Assembly: GCA_031373665.1 (NCBI GenBank)
Contig: JANMMZ010000010.1
Coordinates: 13,998-77,997 of the forward strand
Origin: M3007 sp031373665
GTDB lineage: Bacteria; Bacteroidota; Bacteroidia; Chitinophagales; Saprospiraceae
Length of the DNA: 64,000 nt
Direction: 5' to 3'
A program made the position numbers and the translations under genes. A model generated the notes under the pieces. That model saw nothing but the letters and a program-made list of their open reading frames with translations. It did not search any database and was not told where the DNA came from. This document shows positions 1-8,752 of the stretch, piece after piece (the first letter of the stretch is position 1; each line of letters starts with the position of its first letter).

Positions 1-1830
1 CATCAGTTGTGCATTGGCGCGATTTGTAAAAATCATTGGTTTGATGGTCGGGGCTGCATTTTTTAGGGCAGCAGTATTGTCGGCTATGGATTCTGCATAT
101 TTTTGACTTTTAAACAACATCTGGCCTCGATTGACTAAGGCTTCTATATAATTTGGATTGAGATCTATGGCTTTTCCATAATCAGCCAAGGATTCGGGTT
201 GTTTTCCTGCTTTATCAAGGGCTTGAGCCCTAAAATAGTATGCTTCTGCCGATTTAGGCTCCAGTTCTATACTTTTATTCAAATCTGGAATAGCCTCGGT
301 AGTCCTATTGAGGCGTACGAGACACTTAGCTCGGTTCAGAAATAATTTTGGCGTGACGATACCTGCTTGGATGGCCTTGGTAAAATCGTCCAATGCCTCA
401 GGTATTTTGCCTAGTTCTAACAAAGCCTGCCCTCGACCATTATAGGCTTCCACGGTAGTAGGATCGTACTTTAGGGCTTCTGAATAGTGTTTTACAGAAG
501 CATCATATTTGTTGGTAATGAGACTATTATAAGCCAAGTTGCACTGACATAAGGCTGATTCGGGGGTTTTCTTGACACAGTTTTCAAACAAGGCTACACC
601 ATTGTTCCAAACTTGAGCCTGTTGAATAGCAAAAAAGCCTAAGAAGGCGGCGATACCAAATAATAGGCCGTTGCGAAGGGGTGATTGCAGTTTTTCAAGA
701 AATAAACAAATCAAGAAAAACAAACCGATACAAGAGATATATGCATAACGATCAGAACGCAATTCAAAACTGCCCACTGTGCGAAAAGGGAGCATCACCA
801 GCAGTGGTATTAGGTAAAGTGCTAGTGCGATCAGTGCCGTAGGCTTGGATCGAAGGTATTTCCAAATAACAAATAGGATGAGTGCCAGTAATATTGGTGC
901 GGCCAAATAAGTCCAATCCCAGTTGCCACCCAATTTCACAAAAGGATAAGCGACAGAATAACCAAGTGGTACTAATAGTTTGAAGGGATAAAATAGGATT
1001 GTTTGGCAAACCATGAAAAAGCGGTCTGCTGCCGTAAATGCCGCCGAAGAGGTTGCTATATCGTGACCTTCTTGGGCACGCGTACTGAATGTATGGAGGC
1101 CAAACCAAAGGCTGATACCCAAAAATGGTAGTTTTTCAAGCCAAAATGAAGGCTTTAATGGGTTTTTGCCCGTATATAGATCGAAGGCTATGAGCAATAT
1201 GGGTAATGTAACCGCTGCCGATTTGGAGAGACAACTGGCTATAAAAAGGATAAATGCCAAGGCATATTTTACTTTATTTCCATGTTGGCTCCATCCAAGC
1301 CAAGCCCAAGCGGCTCCCAAGTAAAAAGTGGAAAATAATACAGCCGAAAGACCTGCTGCCCAACACACTGCCTCAGCCTGTATAGGATGCACCGCAAACA
1401 ATAATGCCGCTCCAAAGGCTGCCCAGCGTCGGGTGGTCAATTGGTTTAAAAGACCAAAAACCAAGAGAGCATTGATGGAATGAAGCAACACGCCCAAGAG
1501 GTGGTAGCCCCATGCTGATTGGCCGGAAATAGATTGGCCAATCGCATAAAAAATCCAAGTAAGGGGCGCAAACATACCTAGGTTTTGGCCGCTGAAAAAC
1601 TTAGAAAAACTCGGATTTTGAAGGGCCTTATTATACAAAATAGCCTTATCGTCGTCAAAATAGACGAAATCATTACTGATAGAGCCTCCATAAGCGATCC
1701 ATGCTGCTGCCAATAGACATAGATAGGGTAAATAGGGGTGGTCAATAATGGAAAACCCAGATGGCTTTGTTTCGTCGTTTAAGTTAGGCTGTGTCGCTAC
1801 GGGCGCGGGCTGATTTTTCTGTTTGGCCAT
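1..1830 (-). CDS. TPR-repeat multi-membrane protein, TMTC/O-mannosyltransferase-like (C-terminus beyond window)
   Basis: The frame is open without a stop from an ATG at 1830 to the left edge, giving at least 610 residues. After a short Lys/Gln/Pro-rich cytoplasmic start come about ten hydrophobic segments. An early acidic loop (YFDDDKAILYN) and a HPIQAEAVCWAAG loop are typical of Bacteroidota and eukaryotic TMTC-like proteins, related to GT-C/PMT mannosyltransferases. From about residue 430 the protein changes to consecutive TPR units (for example NLAYNSLITNKYDASVKHYS) that continue off the edge. Known for the family: a membrane GT-C fold with a TPR tail, often tied to protein glycosylation. 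The transferase activity here is inference. The start lies one base after the stop of the lytic transglycosylase gene upstream, so the two are probably co-transcribed. Confidence 0.8.
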   Translation of the reverse strand, partial: MAKQKNQPAPVATQPNLNDETKPSGFSIIDHPYLPYLCLLAAAWIAYGGSISNDFVYFDDDKAILYNKALQNPSFSKFFSGQNLGMFAPLTWIFYAIGQSISGQSAWGYHLLGVLLHSINALLVFGLLNQLTTRRWAAFGAALLFAVHPIQAEAVCWAAGLSAVLFSTFYLGAAWAWLGWSQHGNKVKYALAFILFIASCLSKSAAVTLPILLIAFDLYTGKNPLKPSFWLEKLPFLGISLWFGLHTFSTRAQEGHDIATSSAAFTAADRFFMVCQTILFYPFKLLVPLGYSVAYPFVKLGGNWDWTYLAAPILLALILFVIWKYLRSKPTALIALALYLIPLLVMLPFRTVGSFELRSDRYAYISCIGLFFLICLFLEKLQSPLRNGLLFGIAAFLGFFAIQQAQVWNNGVALFENCVKKTPESALCQCNLAYNSLITNKYDASVKHYSEALKYDPTTVEAYNGRGQALLELGKIPEALDDFTKAIQAGIVTPKLFLNRAKCLVRLNRTTEAIPDLNKSIELEPKSAEAYYFRAQALDKAGKQPESLADYGKAIDLNPNYIEALVNRGQMLFKSQKYAESIADNTAALKNAAPTIKPMIFTNRANAQLM

Positions 1831-1831
1831 C

Positions 1832-2746
1832 TTATTTCGGGATCTTTACTTTATAAGTCTTCCGTTCTTTATTGGTTAGTTTACTATCAGTCAGCCACGG
1901 ATTATATAGTTTGAGCATCCTATAGTTGGTGCCGTTTTCACGGGCAAAATCCCCCCAGTTGGGTACTGAGCCACTTACTTCTACGGTTTTGGCATCTGTT
2001 AAAGTATTAGGATAAAGGTGTTCCTTGGCTATTTCATAATCATATTCTTCTGGGTGTTCCATCACTTCTTTGATGGCTACAATACGGAATGGATAGCGCA
2101 TGGTTTCATCGGCTGCCAAATTGAGATCAAAGAAGTCGCGGGCGCGTTGTTTTTCCATTTCTGTGGAGATACGGCCTGATCCAGCATTGTAGGCTGCTGC
2201 TGCTAGTACCCAAGATCCGAGGCGATTTTTTTCAGATTTCAAGTATTTACAAGCGGCATGAGTCGCTTTTTCGAGGTGATAACGCTCGTCAACTTCAGTA
2301 TTTACTTCAAGACCGTACCCATCGGCAGTGGCTTTCATAAACTGCCATACACCCCTTGCTCCTGCGGGAGAAATGGCATTAGATAACGCGCTTTCTGCGA
2401 CAGCCAAGTATTTTAGATCGGCTGGTACGCCTTCTTCTTGAAGAATGGGTTCTATAATCGGGAATATAGCATTGGCGCGTTTGACAGCCAATATGGTCTG
2501 GGAGTGGAAATAAACATTGCGCAGCAGTTCAGCGTCTAAACGCTGGCGAACATCCCAGTTGTCCATCGGGAATTTCTCTCCACAAAAAGAGAAGTCTTTA
2601 TCCAGATTAATGGATCGCACCCTTTGGGCGGGGCTGACCCCAGTACTGGTATTGCCTTTAAATGAAGTATTAAATACTAAGGCCAAAGCCAATATTAATA
2701 CCACATTGGCAATCAATAAGATTCGGATATGTTTTGAAATTTGCAT
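1832..2746 (-). CDS. Lytic transglycosylase, SLT/GH23 family (MltD-like)
   Basis: 304 aa. An N-terminal hydrophobic segment (residues 8-25) anchors the protein or acts as a signal. The catalytic domain carries the GH23 signature: the ES motif in LAVAESALS with predicted acid Glu118, then SPAGARGVWQFM, then AYNAG at 184-188. Enzymes of this family cleave the MurNAc-GlcNAc bond of peptidoglycan with formation of 1,6-anhydroMurNAc, in the periplasm. No LysM repeats are present, unlike E. coli MltD. A TACTTTTG -7 element on this strand (2788-2795) lies about 40 bases upstream of the ATG. The stop at 1832 nearly touches the start of the next gene in the operon. Confident for the family; the exact subclass is uncertain. 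Confidence 0.92.
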   Translation of the reverse strand: MQISKHIRILLIANVVLILALALVFNTSFKGNTSTGVSPAQRVRSINLDKDFSFCGEKFPMDNWDVRQRLDAELLRNVYFHSQTILAVKRANAIFPIIEPILQEEGVPADLKYLAVAESALSNAISPAGARGVWQFMKATADGYGLEVNTEVDERYHLEKATHAACKYLKSEKNRLGSWVLAAAAYNAGSGRISTEMEKQRARDFFDLNLAADETMRYPFRIVAIKEVMEHPEEYDYEIAKEHLYPNTLTDAKTVEVSGSVPNWGDFARENGTNYRMLKLYNPWLTDSKLTNKERKTYKVKIPK

Positions 2747-2787
2747 AAATACTACTTTTGTTAATCGGATGACTGGTTTTTCCTTTG

Positions 2788-2795
2788 CAAAAGTA
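2788..2795 (-). promoter_or_regulatory. Bacteroidota -7 element (TACTTTTG) upstream of the lytic transglycosylase
   Basis: A perfect match to TAnnTTTG on the minus strand, about 40 bases before the start codon at 2746. No convincing -33 TTTG is seen at the usual distance. A second TACTTTTG occurs on the plus strand at 2753-2760 but points at no gene. Confidence 0.45.
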
Positions 2796-2934
2796 GTACT
2801 TATTTCTTTCTCTATTCCTATAGGTGGTCGAAAGAAGTTTTTAGGAGGGAGGTGTGTGTGCTTAAACTACCTCCAAAAGCGAAATAAAATCACGAACGGT
2901 CGTATTTGGCATTTCTTTCACCATTTAGAGCGGT

Positions 2935-3480
2935 TTAGAGCCGCTTTACCATCACCCACCCTTCCCTTTCGTTTATTTTGAGTTGTTCGTAGGGGAATTG
3001 GGTTTTGCCCAAGACCTCAAAACCTGATTTTTTATAGGCATTCATAGGGCCAATGTTTTGCATGACATTGAGCCAGACCGCATCCCGACCCAAGGATTTT
3101 GCCATCTCAGTGATCATTGTAAGCAGTATTTGCCCATATCCTTTTCCATAAAATGCTGGGAGCAAGTATATTTTTTCAAGGTAAAGTGCATTGGGTATTT
3201 CACCAATAGGGACCGGTTGGAGTGGCATCAATTTGAGCAATCCAATAATGTCGCCTGTTTCGGTGGTGGGTAAGTAATAGGATATTTCGGGGTCAATCAG
3301 GTCGGTTTCTAGGGTTTTATTGCCAAAACATTTTTCGAGATACCATTTCATACCGCCTTCATTCCAGACATGCTGATAATAAGGGATATAAGAGTCGCGT
3401 CCTACTTGTTGCAGTAAGGCAAGATCGTCTATGCCCAAACGACGCCAATGTTTGCTAATGAATCCAGATTGGACAATCAC
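2935..3480 (-). CDS. GNAT-family N-acetyltransferase
   Basis: 181 aa. It has a GNAT core with the acetyl-CoA pyrophosphate-binding loop YGKGYGQILL (motif A, about residues 111-120), preceded by the strand LYLEKIYLLPAF and followed by VWLNVMQNIGPMNAYKKSGF (motif B), which is the classic order. Family members transfer an acetyl group from acetyl-CoA to a primary amine of a small molecule, peptide or antibiotic; the substrate cannot be read from the sequence. Its ATG overlaps the stop of the upstream PorV/PorQ-like gene by four bases, so they are translationally coupled even though their roles seem unrelated. Confidence 0.9.
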   Translation of the reverse strand: MIVQSGFISKHWRRLGIDDLALLQQVGRDSYIPYYQHVWNEGGMKWYLEKCFGNKTLETDLIDPEISYYLPTTETGDIIGLLKLMPLQPVPIGEIPNALYLEKIYLLPAFYGKGYGQILLTMITEMAKSLGRDAVWLNVMQNIGPMNAYKKSGFEVLGKTQFPYEQLKINEREGWVMVKRL

Positions 3481-4574
3481 TGCACAGTGGTTTGGTTTCG
3501 TTGTTTAAAATTCAAGCGCATGGAAATAACATGAGAATATTGGACTTGAGAAACATTGCCAATATCAGTAAGTGCGTAATCCAATTGAATTCGGTTGATA
3601 CGGAGTCCTACTCCAAAATTGGGCTGTAGGGTTAGACGTTTTTTATTGGGATCGAAGTCGTCAACCACACGCTGAAAATTAGAAACGCCCGTACGTAACT
3701 GCACAAAGCCCATGTAATCAGCCTCTAATCCCACGCGTGGCTCTACATTGAATGCCTTTGAACTAATGAGGACATTGCGTTGACCATCAGTGGTGACCAC
3801 AAAATCCAAGGCAGGGAGTAAGGTTGTTTTAGAGCCTAATTTTATCTTATAGCCAGCACCAATTTCGAATCGGGGCTTGGTGATTTCGGTGCTACTGACA
3901 GGTATTTCATTGCCCGTGGTATCAAAAACTTGTTTTTCGCGGGCCGTCAAATTAAATGACCAAGCATTGAAAGTGGTCGTAATATCTCTGGCCATAATAC
4001 CAGCCGATAGATTGCCTTTTCGGTACTGGAGGCCTGCATCGGCTCCAAAGCCCCACGAACTTCCAAAGGTGCCGATGACGCGGCGCACGACTTTTATGGA
4101 TCCCCCTACTGAAAAAGCAGGATTGCGCAATTTTCTAGCATAACTACCCATAAAGGCGTAATCTGCAGCCGAAAACTCCGTCACGTTGTCATAATTGATG
4201 GTACCATCAGCCTCTACTAGATTGATGGTATAAGGTATTTGGTCTATTCCAAAACGAATCAAAGAAAAAGCGAGGTAAGAGCCTTGGCTTTTATTCAGCG
4301 ATTTTCCAAAACTGAGGTAATCATATTGACCTATACCTCCAAACCATTCGGCGTGCATCGCACCTATCTGCAAGGGGGCTTGTATTTGGGTCAGTCCGGC
4401 TGGATTCCAATAACCAGCCGTGATATCATCTACGATGCCTGTTTGAGCACCTGACATGCCGTGCGCCCTTGCACCTACGCCAATGGCTAAAAATTCGTTG
4501 CTATATTTTTGTGCTGTGGCGGTAGAAACAGCCATTATGAGCAAAAGGTGAATCAGTGTGCGTTGTACTTTCAT
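3477..4574 (-). CDS. PorV/PorQ family outer-membrane beta-barrel
   Basis: 365 aa with a cleavable signal peptide ending at about STATAQ (residue 22). The mature N-terminus carries the PorV/PorQ signature: NEFLAIGVGARAHGMSGA, then DD, then GYWNPAGL, a FadL-like barrel start. The remainder alternates amphipathic strands to the C-terminus. In T9SS, PorV shuttles cargo at the outer membrane with PorU, and PorQ-like paralogues are common in Bacteroidota. Which paralogue this is cannot be told from sequence alone, and no other T9SS machinery genes are adjacent. It overlaps the following GNAT gene by four bases. Confidence 0.88.
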   Translation of the reverse strand: MKVQRTLIHLLLIMAVSTATAQKYSNEFLAIGVGARAHGMSGAQTGIVDDITAGYWNPAGLTQIQAPLQIGAMHAEWFGGIGQYDYLSFGKSLNKSQGSYLAFSLIRFGIDQIPYTINLVEADGTINYDNVTEFSAADYAFMGSYARKLRNPAFSVGGSIKVVRRVIGTFGSSWGFGADAGLQYRKGNLSAGIMARDITTTFNAWSFNLTAREKQVFDTTGNEIPVSSTEITKPRFEIGAGYKIKLGSKTTLLPALDFVVTTDGQRNVLISSKAFNVEPRVGLEADYMGFVQLRTGVSNFQRVVDDFDPNKKRLTLQPNFGVGLRINRIQLDYALTDIGNVSQVQYSHVISMRLNFKQRNQTTVQ

Positions 4575-4730
4575 AAAAGTGTTACTTTTGTCCCTAAGAC
4601 GGGCAGAATGCCAATATGGTTGCCTGATCGGTCTCTTTGAAAAACATTAAAATAGTTTCTTTGGTGAAGTCATATCTTGCACTGATACCAACAGGAATGT
4701 CAAAAGTACAAAACTAATTATAATTTTGGT

Positions 4731-6110
4731 ATGAAACAGAACTTTTTAACTTTACTCGCGCTGTTAATGCTGTGTAGCGCACAAGCCCAGTCTAATTTCG
4801 GTTTTGATTTTATTAGCCGCTGGGACAATGATAGCCTTGCTGTTGCTTCTCCTGGCAATTTGAACCTTCAATACAGTGGTAGTTGGGCGATGGCGGTGGA
4901 TGGCCGCGAAATCGTAGTAGTAGGTGGTGCTGCCAATATTTTGTTTTTTGATGTTACCAATCCAGAAACTCCAGTATTGAAGGCAGACTTTCCAGGAACT
5001 TGGACGACTGTTTGGCGCGAATTTCGCTCCTACAAAAATCGAATTTATGCCGTTTCGGACAATACTAATGAAGGAATGATGATTTTTGATTTGACCCATG
5101 CTGCCGATTCAATTGTCAGGACTTACTGGAGTACAGAGTTTTTCGATAAAGCACATTCCATCACTTTAGACACTGTTTCGGGTCATATATACCTCAATGG
5201 TGGCAATGCAGGCCAAGGCATTATTGTATTGGATGCCAGCCAAAATCCAGACAAACCAACTTTCCTTGGGCATCCCGATATTCCGGGCGGATACGTACAT
5301 GATTCTTATGTGCGTGGCGATACGCTTTATTGCTCTTCTGGTTACGATGGGTACTATGTTTTAGATTTCAGAAACGCTACGGCTCCTACTTTGATCAGCA
5401 GTATCAGCACTGGTGGCTATAATCATAATAGTTGGCTTACCCTTGATGGCAAGTATGCTTATTACACAGAAGAAGTACCCAGAGGATTGCCTATACATTG
5501 TGTGGATTTGACCGACCTTACTACTACGGGTGATATGGAGATTGCGCTGGCATTTTTAGATAATTTGCAGGCACCGAACGATAGTGTAAAATTGGCTATT
5601 TCACACAATGTGTATATTAAAAACAACCTATTGTTCAACTCTCAATATGAGGATGGATTGTTGGTTTATGACATCTCAGTGCCGACTTCGCCTGTGCTGA
5701 AAGCGCACTATGATACCCATCCCCAAAATACTGCCTATAATGGGTATTTTGGTAACTGGGGCAATTATCCTTGGTTGCCATCTGGTACTATCGTTGCTTG
5801 CGATATGCAAAATGGTATGTACTTGCTACGATTAAACCCCAATGTGGGTACCCGACAGCCGGACAATATCTTTGGTGTAGAAATTTACCCAAACCCTGCC
5901 AATGATCTATTGCAGATCAAGTTCCATGAACAGAATAACCAAGATGGCGCTTACCGCTTGTTTAATATGTCTGGACAAATGGTACAAGAAGGCGTTATAG
6001 CAGGAGGAGGAACAAAAGTAAATATGATGCCGCTGCAATCAGGCATGTATTTCATTGAAATAACCAATTATGCAGGTCAAAAAACCTTAAAAAAAGTAGT
6101 TAAACAGTAA
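4731..6110 (+). CDS. Choice-of-anchor B / LVIVD-repeat secreted protein with T9SS type A sorting domain
   Basis: 459 aa. The signal peptide ends near SAQAQ (about residue 20). The body contains repeated beta-propeller-like blades of the LVIVD kind (for example ILFFDVTNPETPVL) and the choice-of-anchor B signature WREFRSYKNRIYAVSD. The last ~80 residues form a T9SS type A domain: VEIYPNPANDLLQIKF, then LFNMSGQMVQEG, then LQSGMYFIEI and a basic end (KKVVKQ). Cargo with this tail is exported through the outer membrane and usually attached to A-LPS; that is established for T9SS in general. The biological role is unknown. The stop overlaps the nadE start by one base, an unusual pairing of a secreted protein with a housekeeping gene. 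Confidence 0.9.
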   Translation: MKQNFLTLLALLMLCSAQAQSNFGFDFISRWDNDSLAVASPGNLNLQYSGSWAMAVDGREIVVVGGAANILFFDVTNPETPVLKADFPGTWTTVWREFRSYKNRIYAVSDNTNEGMMIFDLTHAADSIVRTYWSTEFFDKAHSITLDTVSGHIYLNGGNAGQGIIVLDASQNPDKPTFLGHPDIPGGYVHDSYVRGDTLYCSSGYDGYYVLDFRNATAPTLISSISTGGYNHNSWLTLDGKYAYYTEEVPRGLPIHCVDLTDLTTTGDMEIALAFLDNLQAPNDSVKLAISHNVYIKNNLLFNSQYEDGLLVYDISVPTSPVLKAHYDTHPQNTAYNGYFGNWGNYPWLPSGTIVACDMQNGMYLLRLNPNVGTRQPDNIFGVEIYPNPANDLLQIKFHEQNNQDGAYRLFNMSGQMVQEGVIAGGGTKVNMMPLQSGMYFIEITNYAGQKTLKKVVKQ

Positions 6111-7747
6111 TGAAAATAGCATTAGCCCAATTAGATATACATATCGGCAACTTTGATGGTAATTTGCAAAAGATGCTTTCCGCTGTGGAGGCAGCCAAAG
6201 CACAAGGAGCCGATATCGTCTGTTTTCCTGAATTAGCGGTTTGTGGCTATCCAGCCCGAGATTTTCTGGAGTTCGACGATTTTATTCGCAACAGCCAAGC
6301 CTCTATCGAAGCACTTACTGCTGCCAGTCATGGTATTGGTATAGCCGTGGGTTCACCCACGCGCAATCCTGTATTGGCGGGTAAAGACCTGTACAATTCC
6401 GCCTATTTTCTATATGATGGAAAGGTATTAGGGGTGCAGCACAAAGCATTGTTGCCTACTTATGATATATTTGATGAATACCGCTATTTTGAACCTGCTA
6501 CGGAATTCAAAACCATAGATTTCAAAGGGAAACGGATCGCTATGGTGATTTGTGAAGATATTTGGAATGTGGGCAACGAAAACCCGCTCTATACCATTTG
6601 TCCACTTGATGAAATGATGGATCAAAAGCCTGATTTTATCATCAATCTTTCGGCATCGCCCTTTGATTATGCTCATGCCGCTGCGCGGATTCATACGGTA
6701 CGTACCAACGTAGAGCGGTATGGAATACCCATGTTTTATGTCAACCATACTGGGGCGCAAACAGACGTGGTATTTGACGGAGGAAGCCTTGTCGTTTCTA
6801 CTGACGGGAATGTCTTTGATGAAATGCCCTATTTTGAGGAGTGCTTTAAGGTGTATGACCTAGATGAAGTACTCCGAGGCGGACAACATCAAGAGCAGGA
6901 AAAGGATAAAATCAAATTGATTCATGATGCCCTAGTGCTTGGCATCAGGGATTACTTTCATAAATTAGGCTTTAAAAAGGCTATTTTAGGACTTTCAGGC
7001 GGTATTGATTCTGCAGTGACGGCTATTTTAGCGGCGCGGGCCTTGGGTGCCGAAAATGTGCGGGCGATGCTTATGCCTTCCCAATTCAGTACTGGTCACT
7101 CTGTTGAAGATGCCAAGGCTTTGGCCGAAAAAATAGGGATGCCCTACGATATTATTGCTATAAAGCCAATGTACGATGCCTTTGAGTCGGCCTTGAAACA
7201 ACAGTTTGATGGGCAACCATTCAATGTGACAGAGGAGAATATTCAAGCAAGGGTAAGGGGGATCTTGGTCATGGCCATGAGCAATAAATTTGGCAATATA
7301 CTACTAAATACCACCAATAAAAGCGAAATGGCTGTCGGCTATGGCACTTTATACGGCGATATGTGTGGCGGTCTTTCGGTGTTGGGTGATGTATATAAAA
7401 CAGAGGTGTATGAGTTGGCTCAATATATTAATAAGGACGAGGAGTTAATACCAGTCAACAGTATTATGAAGCCTCCAAGTGCCGAACTTAGGCCGGGGCA
7501 AAAGGATTCGGATAGTCTCCCACCTTATGATATACTGGACAAATTACTTTTCCAATATATAGAATGCCGCCAAGGCCCTCGTGAACTACTTGACAAGGGC
7601 TTCGATGAAGTCCTTGTCAAGCGGGTTCTAAGGATGGTAAACATCAATGAATTCAAGCGAGAGCAAGCCGCACCTGTACTGCGGGTAAGTACCAAGGGTT
7701 TTGGCATGGGTCGCAGGATGCCTATTGTAGGCAAGTATTTGGCTTGA
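6110..7747 (+). CDS. nadE: Glutamine-dependent NAD+ synthetase
   Basis: 545 aa, the usual length for the two-domain form. The N-terminal nitrilase-like glutaminase domain shows the triad Glu41 (CFPELAVCGYP), Lys112 (VQHKALLP) and Cys148 (VICEDIWN). The C-terminal synthetase domain has the PP-loop SGGIDSA starting near residue 296 and the downstream NKSEMAVGYGTLYGDM motif. It converts deamido-NAD+, ATP and glutamine to NAD+, the last step of NAD synthesis, in the cytoplasm. The ATG overlaps the stop of the secreted protein gene upstream by one base. The gene ends six bases before the convergent lipoprotein gene, and no hairpin is visible between them. Confidence 0.97.
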   Translation: MKIALAQLDIHIGNFDGNLQKMLSAVEAAKAQGADIVCFPELAVCGYPARDFLEFDDFIRNSQASIEALTAASHGIGIAVGSPTRNPVLAGKDLYNSAYFLYDGKVLGVQHKALLPTYDIFDEYRYFEPATEFKTIDFKGKRIAMVICEDIWNVGNENPLYTICPLDEMMDQKPDFIINLSASPFDYAHAAARIHTVRTNVERYGIPMFYVNHTGAQTDVVFDGGSLVVSTDGNVFDEMPYFEECFKVYDLDEVLRGGQHQEQEKDKIKLIHDALVLGIRDYFHKLGFKKAILGLSGGIDSAVTAILAARALGAENVRAMLMPSQFSTGHSVEDAKALAEKIGMPYDIIAIKPMYDAFESALKQQFDGQPFNVTEENIQARVRGILVMAMSNKFGNILLNTTNKSEMAVGYGTLYGDMCGGLSVLGDVYKTEVYELAQYINKDEELIPVNSIMKPPSAELRPGQKDSDSLPPYDILDKLLFQYIECRQGPRELLDKGFDEVLVKRVLRMVNINEFKREQAAPVLRVSTKGFGMGRRMPIVGKYLA

Positions 7748-7752
7748 AAATC

Positions 7753-8157
7753 CTAGTTCTGAGCAACAAAGTTTACTGATTTGGTACTTTTGTTACCCGC
7801 ATGGTCTTCGGCAGTAATTGTCAATGTCATAGGAGTAATTGTACTCAAACCTGTTAGTGAAAACATACGGACTAACGTAATATCTGTTTCATCATACACG
7901 GTTGGGCTGTCTTTATATACTTCTGATCCGTCTAAATCTTTGGTCACCTTCATGCTCATTTCATGAAGGCCATTGTCTGTTAGGCTTACCTCTATCGTCA
8001 CATTGCCCTGTACTACCGCGCTTTCAACAGGGCTTTTGATGGTGATGACTGGATTGGTCGTGTCAGACTCGTCGTCGTGTTTGTGGCAGGCTGCTACCAA
8101 GAGTGTAGCCGTGGCCAATGCCAGCGCTGTTTTGGTGATAGAATGAAGTAATGTCAT
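7753..8157 (-). CDS. Small lipoprotein with Ig-like / DUF4625-like domain
   Basis: 134 aa. The N-terminus is a lipoprotein signal with lipobox LVAAC (Cys at about residue 24), followed by a charged linker (HKHDDESD). The rest is a single beta-sandwich-like domain: NPVITIKSPVESAVVQG, then a VSLTDNGLHEMSMKV segment and a closing ITAEDHAGNKSTKSVNF strand. That pattern resembles the DUF4625 family of Bacteroidota surface lipoproteins. No catalytic residues are apparent and the function is unknown. It is convergent with nadE, six bases apart. Confidence 0.75.
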   Translation of the reverse strand: MTLLHSITKTALALATATLLVAACHKHDDESDTTNPVITIKSPVESAVVQGNVTIEVSLTDNGLHEMSMKVTKDLDGSEVYKDSPTVYDETDITLVRMFSLTGLSTITPMTLTITAEDHAGNKSTKSVNFVAQN

Positions 8158-8337
8158 CGTTGAAAAAAATTTTGTGTTTATTTTGGCAAAATAGCCATTG
8201 GCTCTATAACGCCAGTTGGTGTATAAAACATATTTGGTTGCTTAGGGTTTTGAATGGATACGTGTAGTTTTGACAATGTGAGACAGATTGCAAGTTGACA
8301 ATATTAATATTCTTAGTAGAACTCTCAAAATTGCTCG

Positions 8338-8345
8338 TATCTTTG
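8338..8345 (+). promoter_or_regulatory. TATCTTTG -7 element of the CDGSH gene
   Basis: Matches TAnnTTTG exactly, 28 bases before the ATG at 8374. At the usual N21 distance upstream the -33 site reads TTAG rather than TTTG, a one-base deviation. Confidence 0.5.
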
Positions 8346-8373
8346 ACCAAAATACTACAACTATAACTACAAC

Positions 8374-8598
8374 ATGGCAGCAACAAAAATTACAGTAAAT
8401 TCTAACGGCTCTCTAAAAATAGACGGCGATTTTGAAATATTAGATCCTCAAGGCAATGAGTATGGACTTGGTGGCAGGACTGCCTTGAGTTTGTGCCGCT
8501 GTGGCCTTTCAAAAAACAAACCCTTCTGCGATGGGGCACACAATGGTCATTTAGACCATGAAGCCGTTGCTTTTGACTTGCCGCCTAAGAAGGTATAA
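8374..8598 (+). CDS. CDGSH-type iron-sulfur protein
   Basis: 74 aa. It carries the CDGSH signature in the stretch CRCGLSKNKPFCDGAH, with three Cys and one His as ligands for a [2Fe-2S] cluster, and Ala in the variable position before His. Bacterial members of this size are soluble single-CDGSH proteins thought to act in iron-sulfur or redox homeostasis; the partner is unknown. The gene is monocistronic between the lipoprotein gene (divergent) and the RND operon (convergent). Confidence 0.92.
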   Translation: MAATKITVNSNGSLKIDGDFEILDPQGNEYGLGGRTALSLCRCGLSKNKPFCDGAHNGHLDHEAVAFDLPPKKV

Positions 8599-8693
8599 AG
8601 TCTCTTGTTGAATCAACATTATCAAAGTATTCCTTACAATGAGGTTGTTTCATAAGTTGAAATCCTTTTTTTAGTGAAAATAATGCCAATTTT

Positions 8694-8741
8694 TTTTGGC
8701 ATTGTGCCAAGATTTCGGAAGTTTTTAAAACTTCCGAAATC
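8694..8741. terminator. Perfect palindrome between convergent genes, likely bidirectional terminator
   Basis: 8711-8741 is a 15-bp perfect stem (arm GATTTCGGAAGTTTT) with a one-base centre. It is preceded by a smaller hairpin at about 8695-8709 (TTGGCA/TGCCAA). It lies between the CDGSH gene and the end of the RND pump gene. The run of A upstream gives a T tract for minus-strand transcripts; no T tract follows on the plus strand. Confidence 0.6.
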
Positions 8742-8752
8742 TAATGGCTTAC

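Noticed and set aside
2517..2981. A plus-strand ORF overlapping the lytic transglycosylase gene
   Set aside because: It is antisense to a well-supported gene with full GH23 motifs and has no recognisable domain.
4721..4728. TAATTTTG just upstream of the gene at 4731 as its main promoter
   Set aside because: It ends two bases before the ATG, so the expected start site would be inside the ORF; recorded only as a possible leaderless case.
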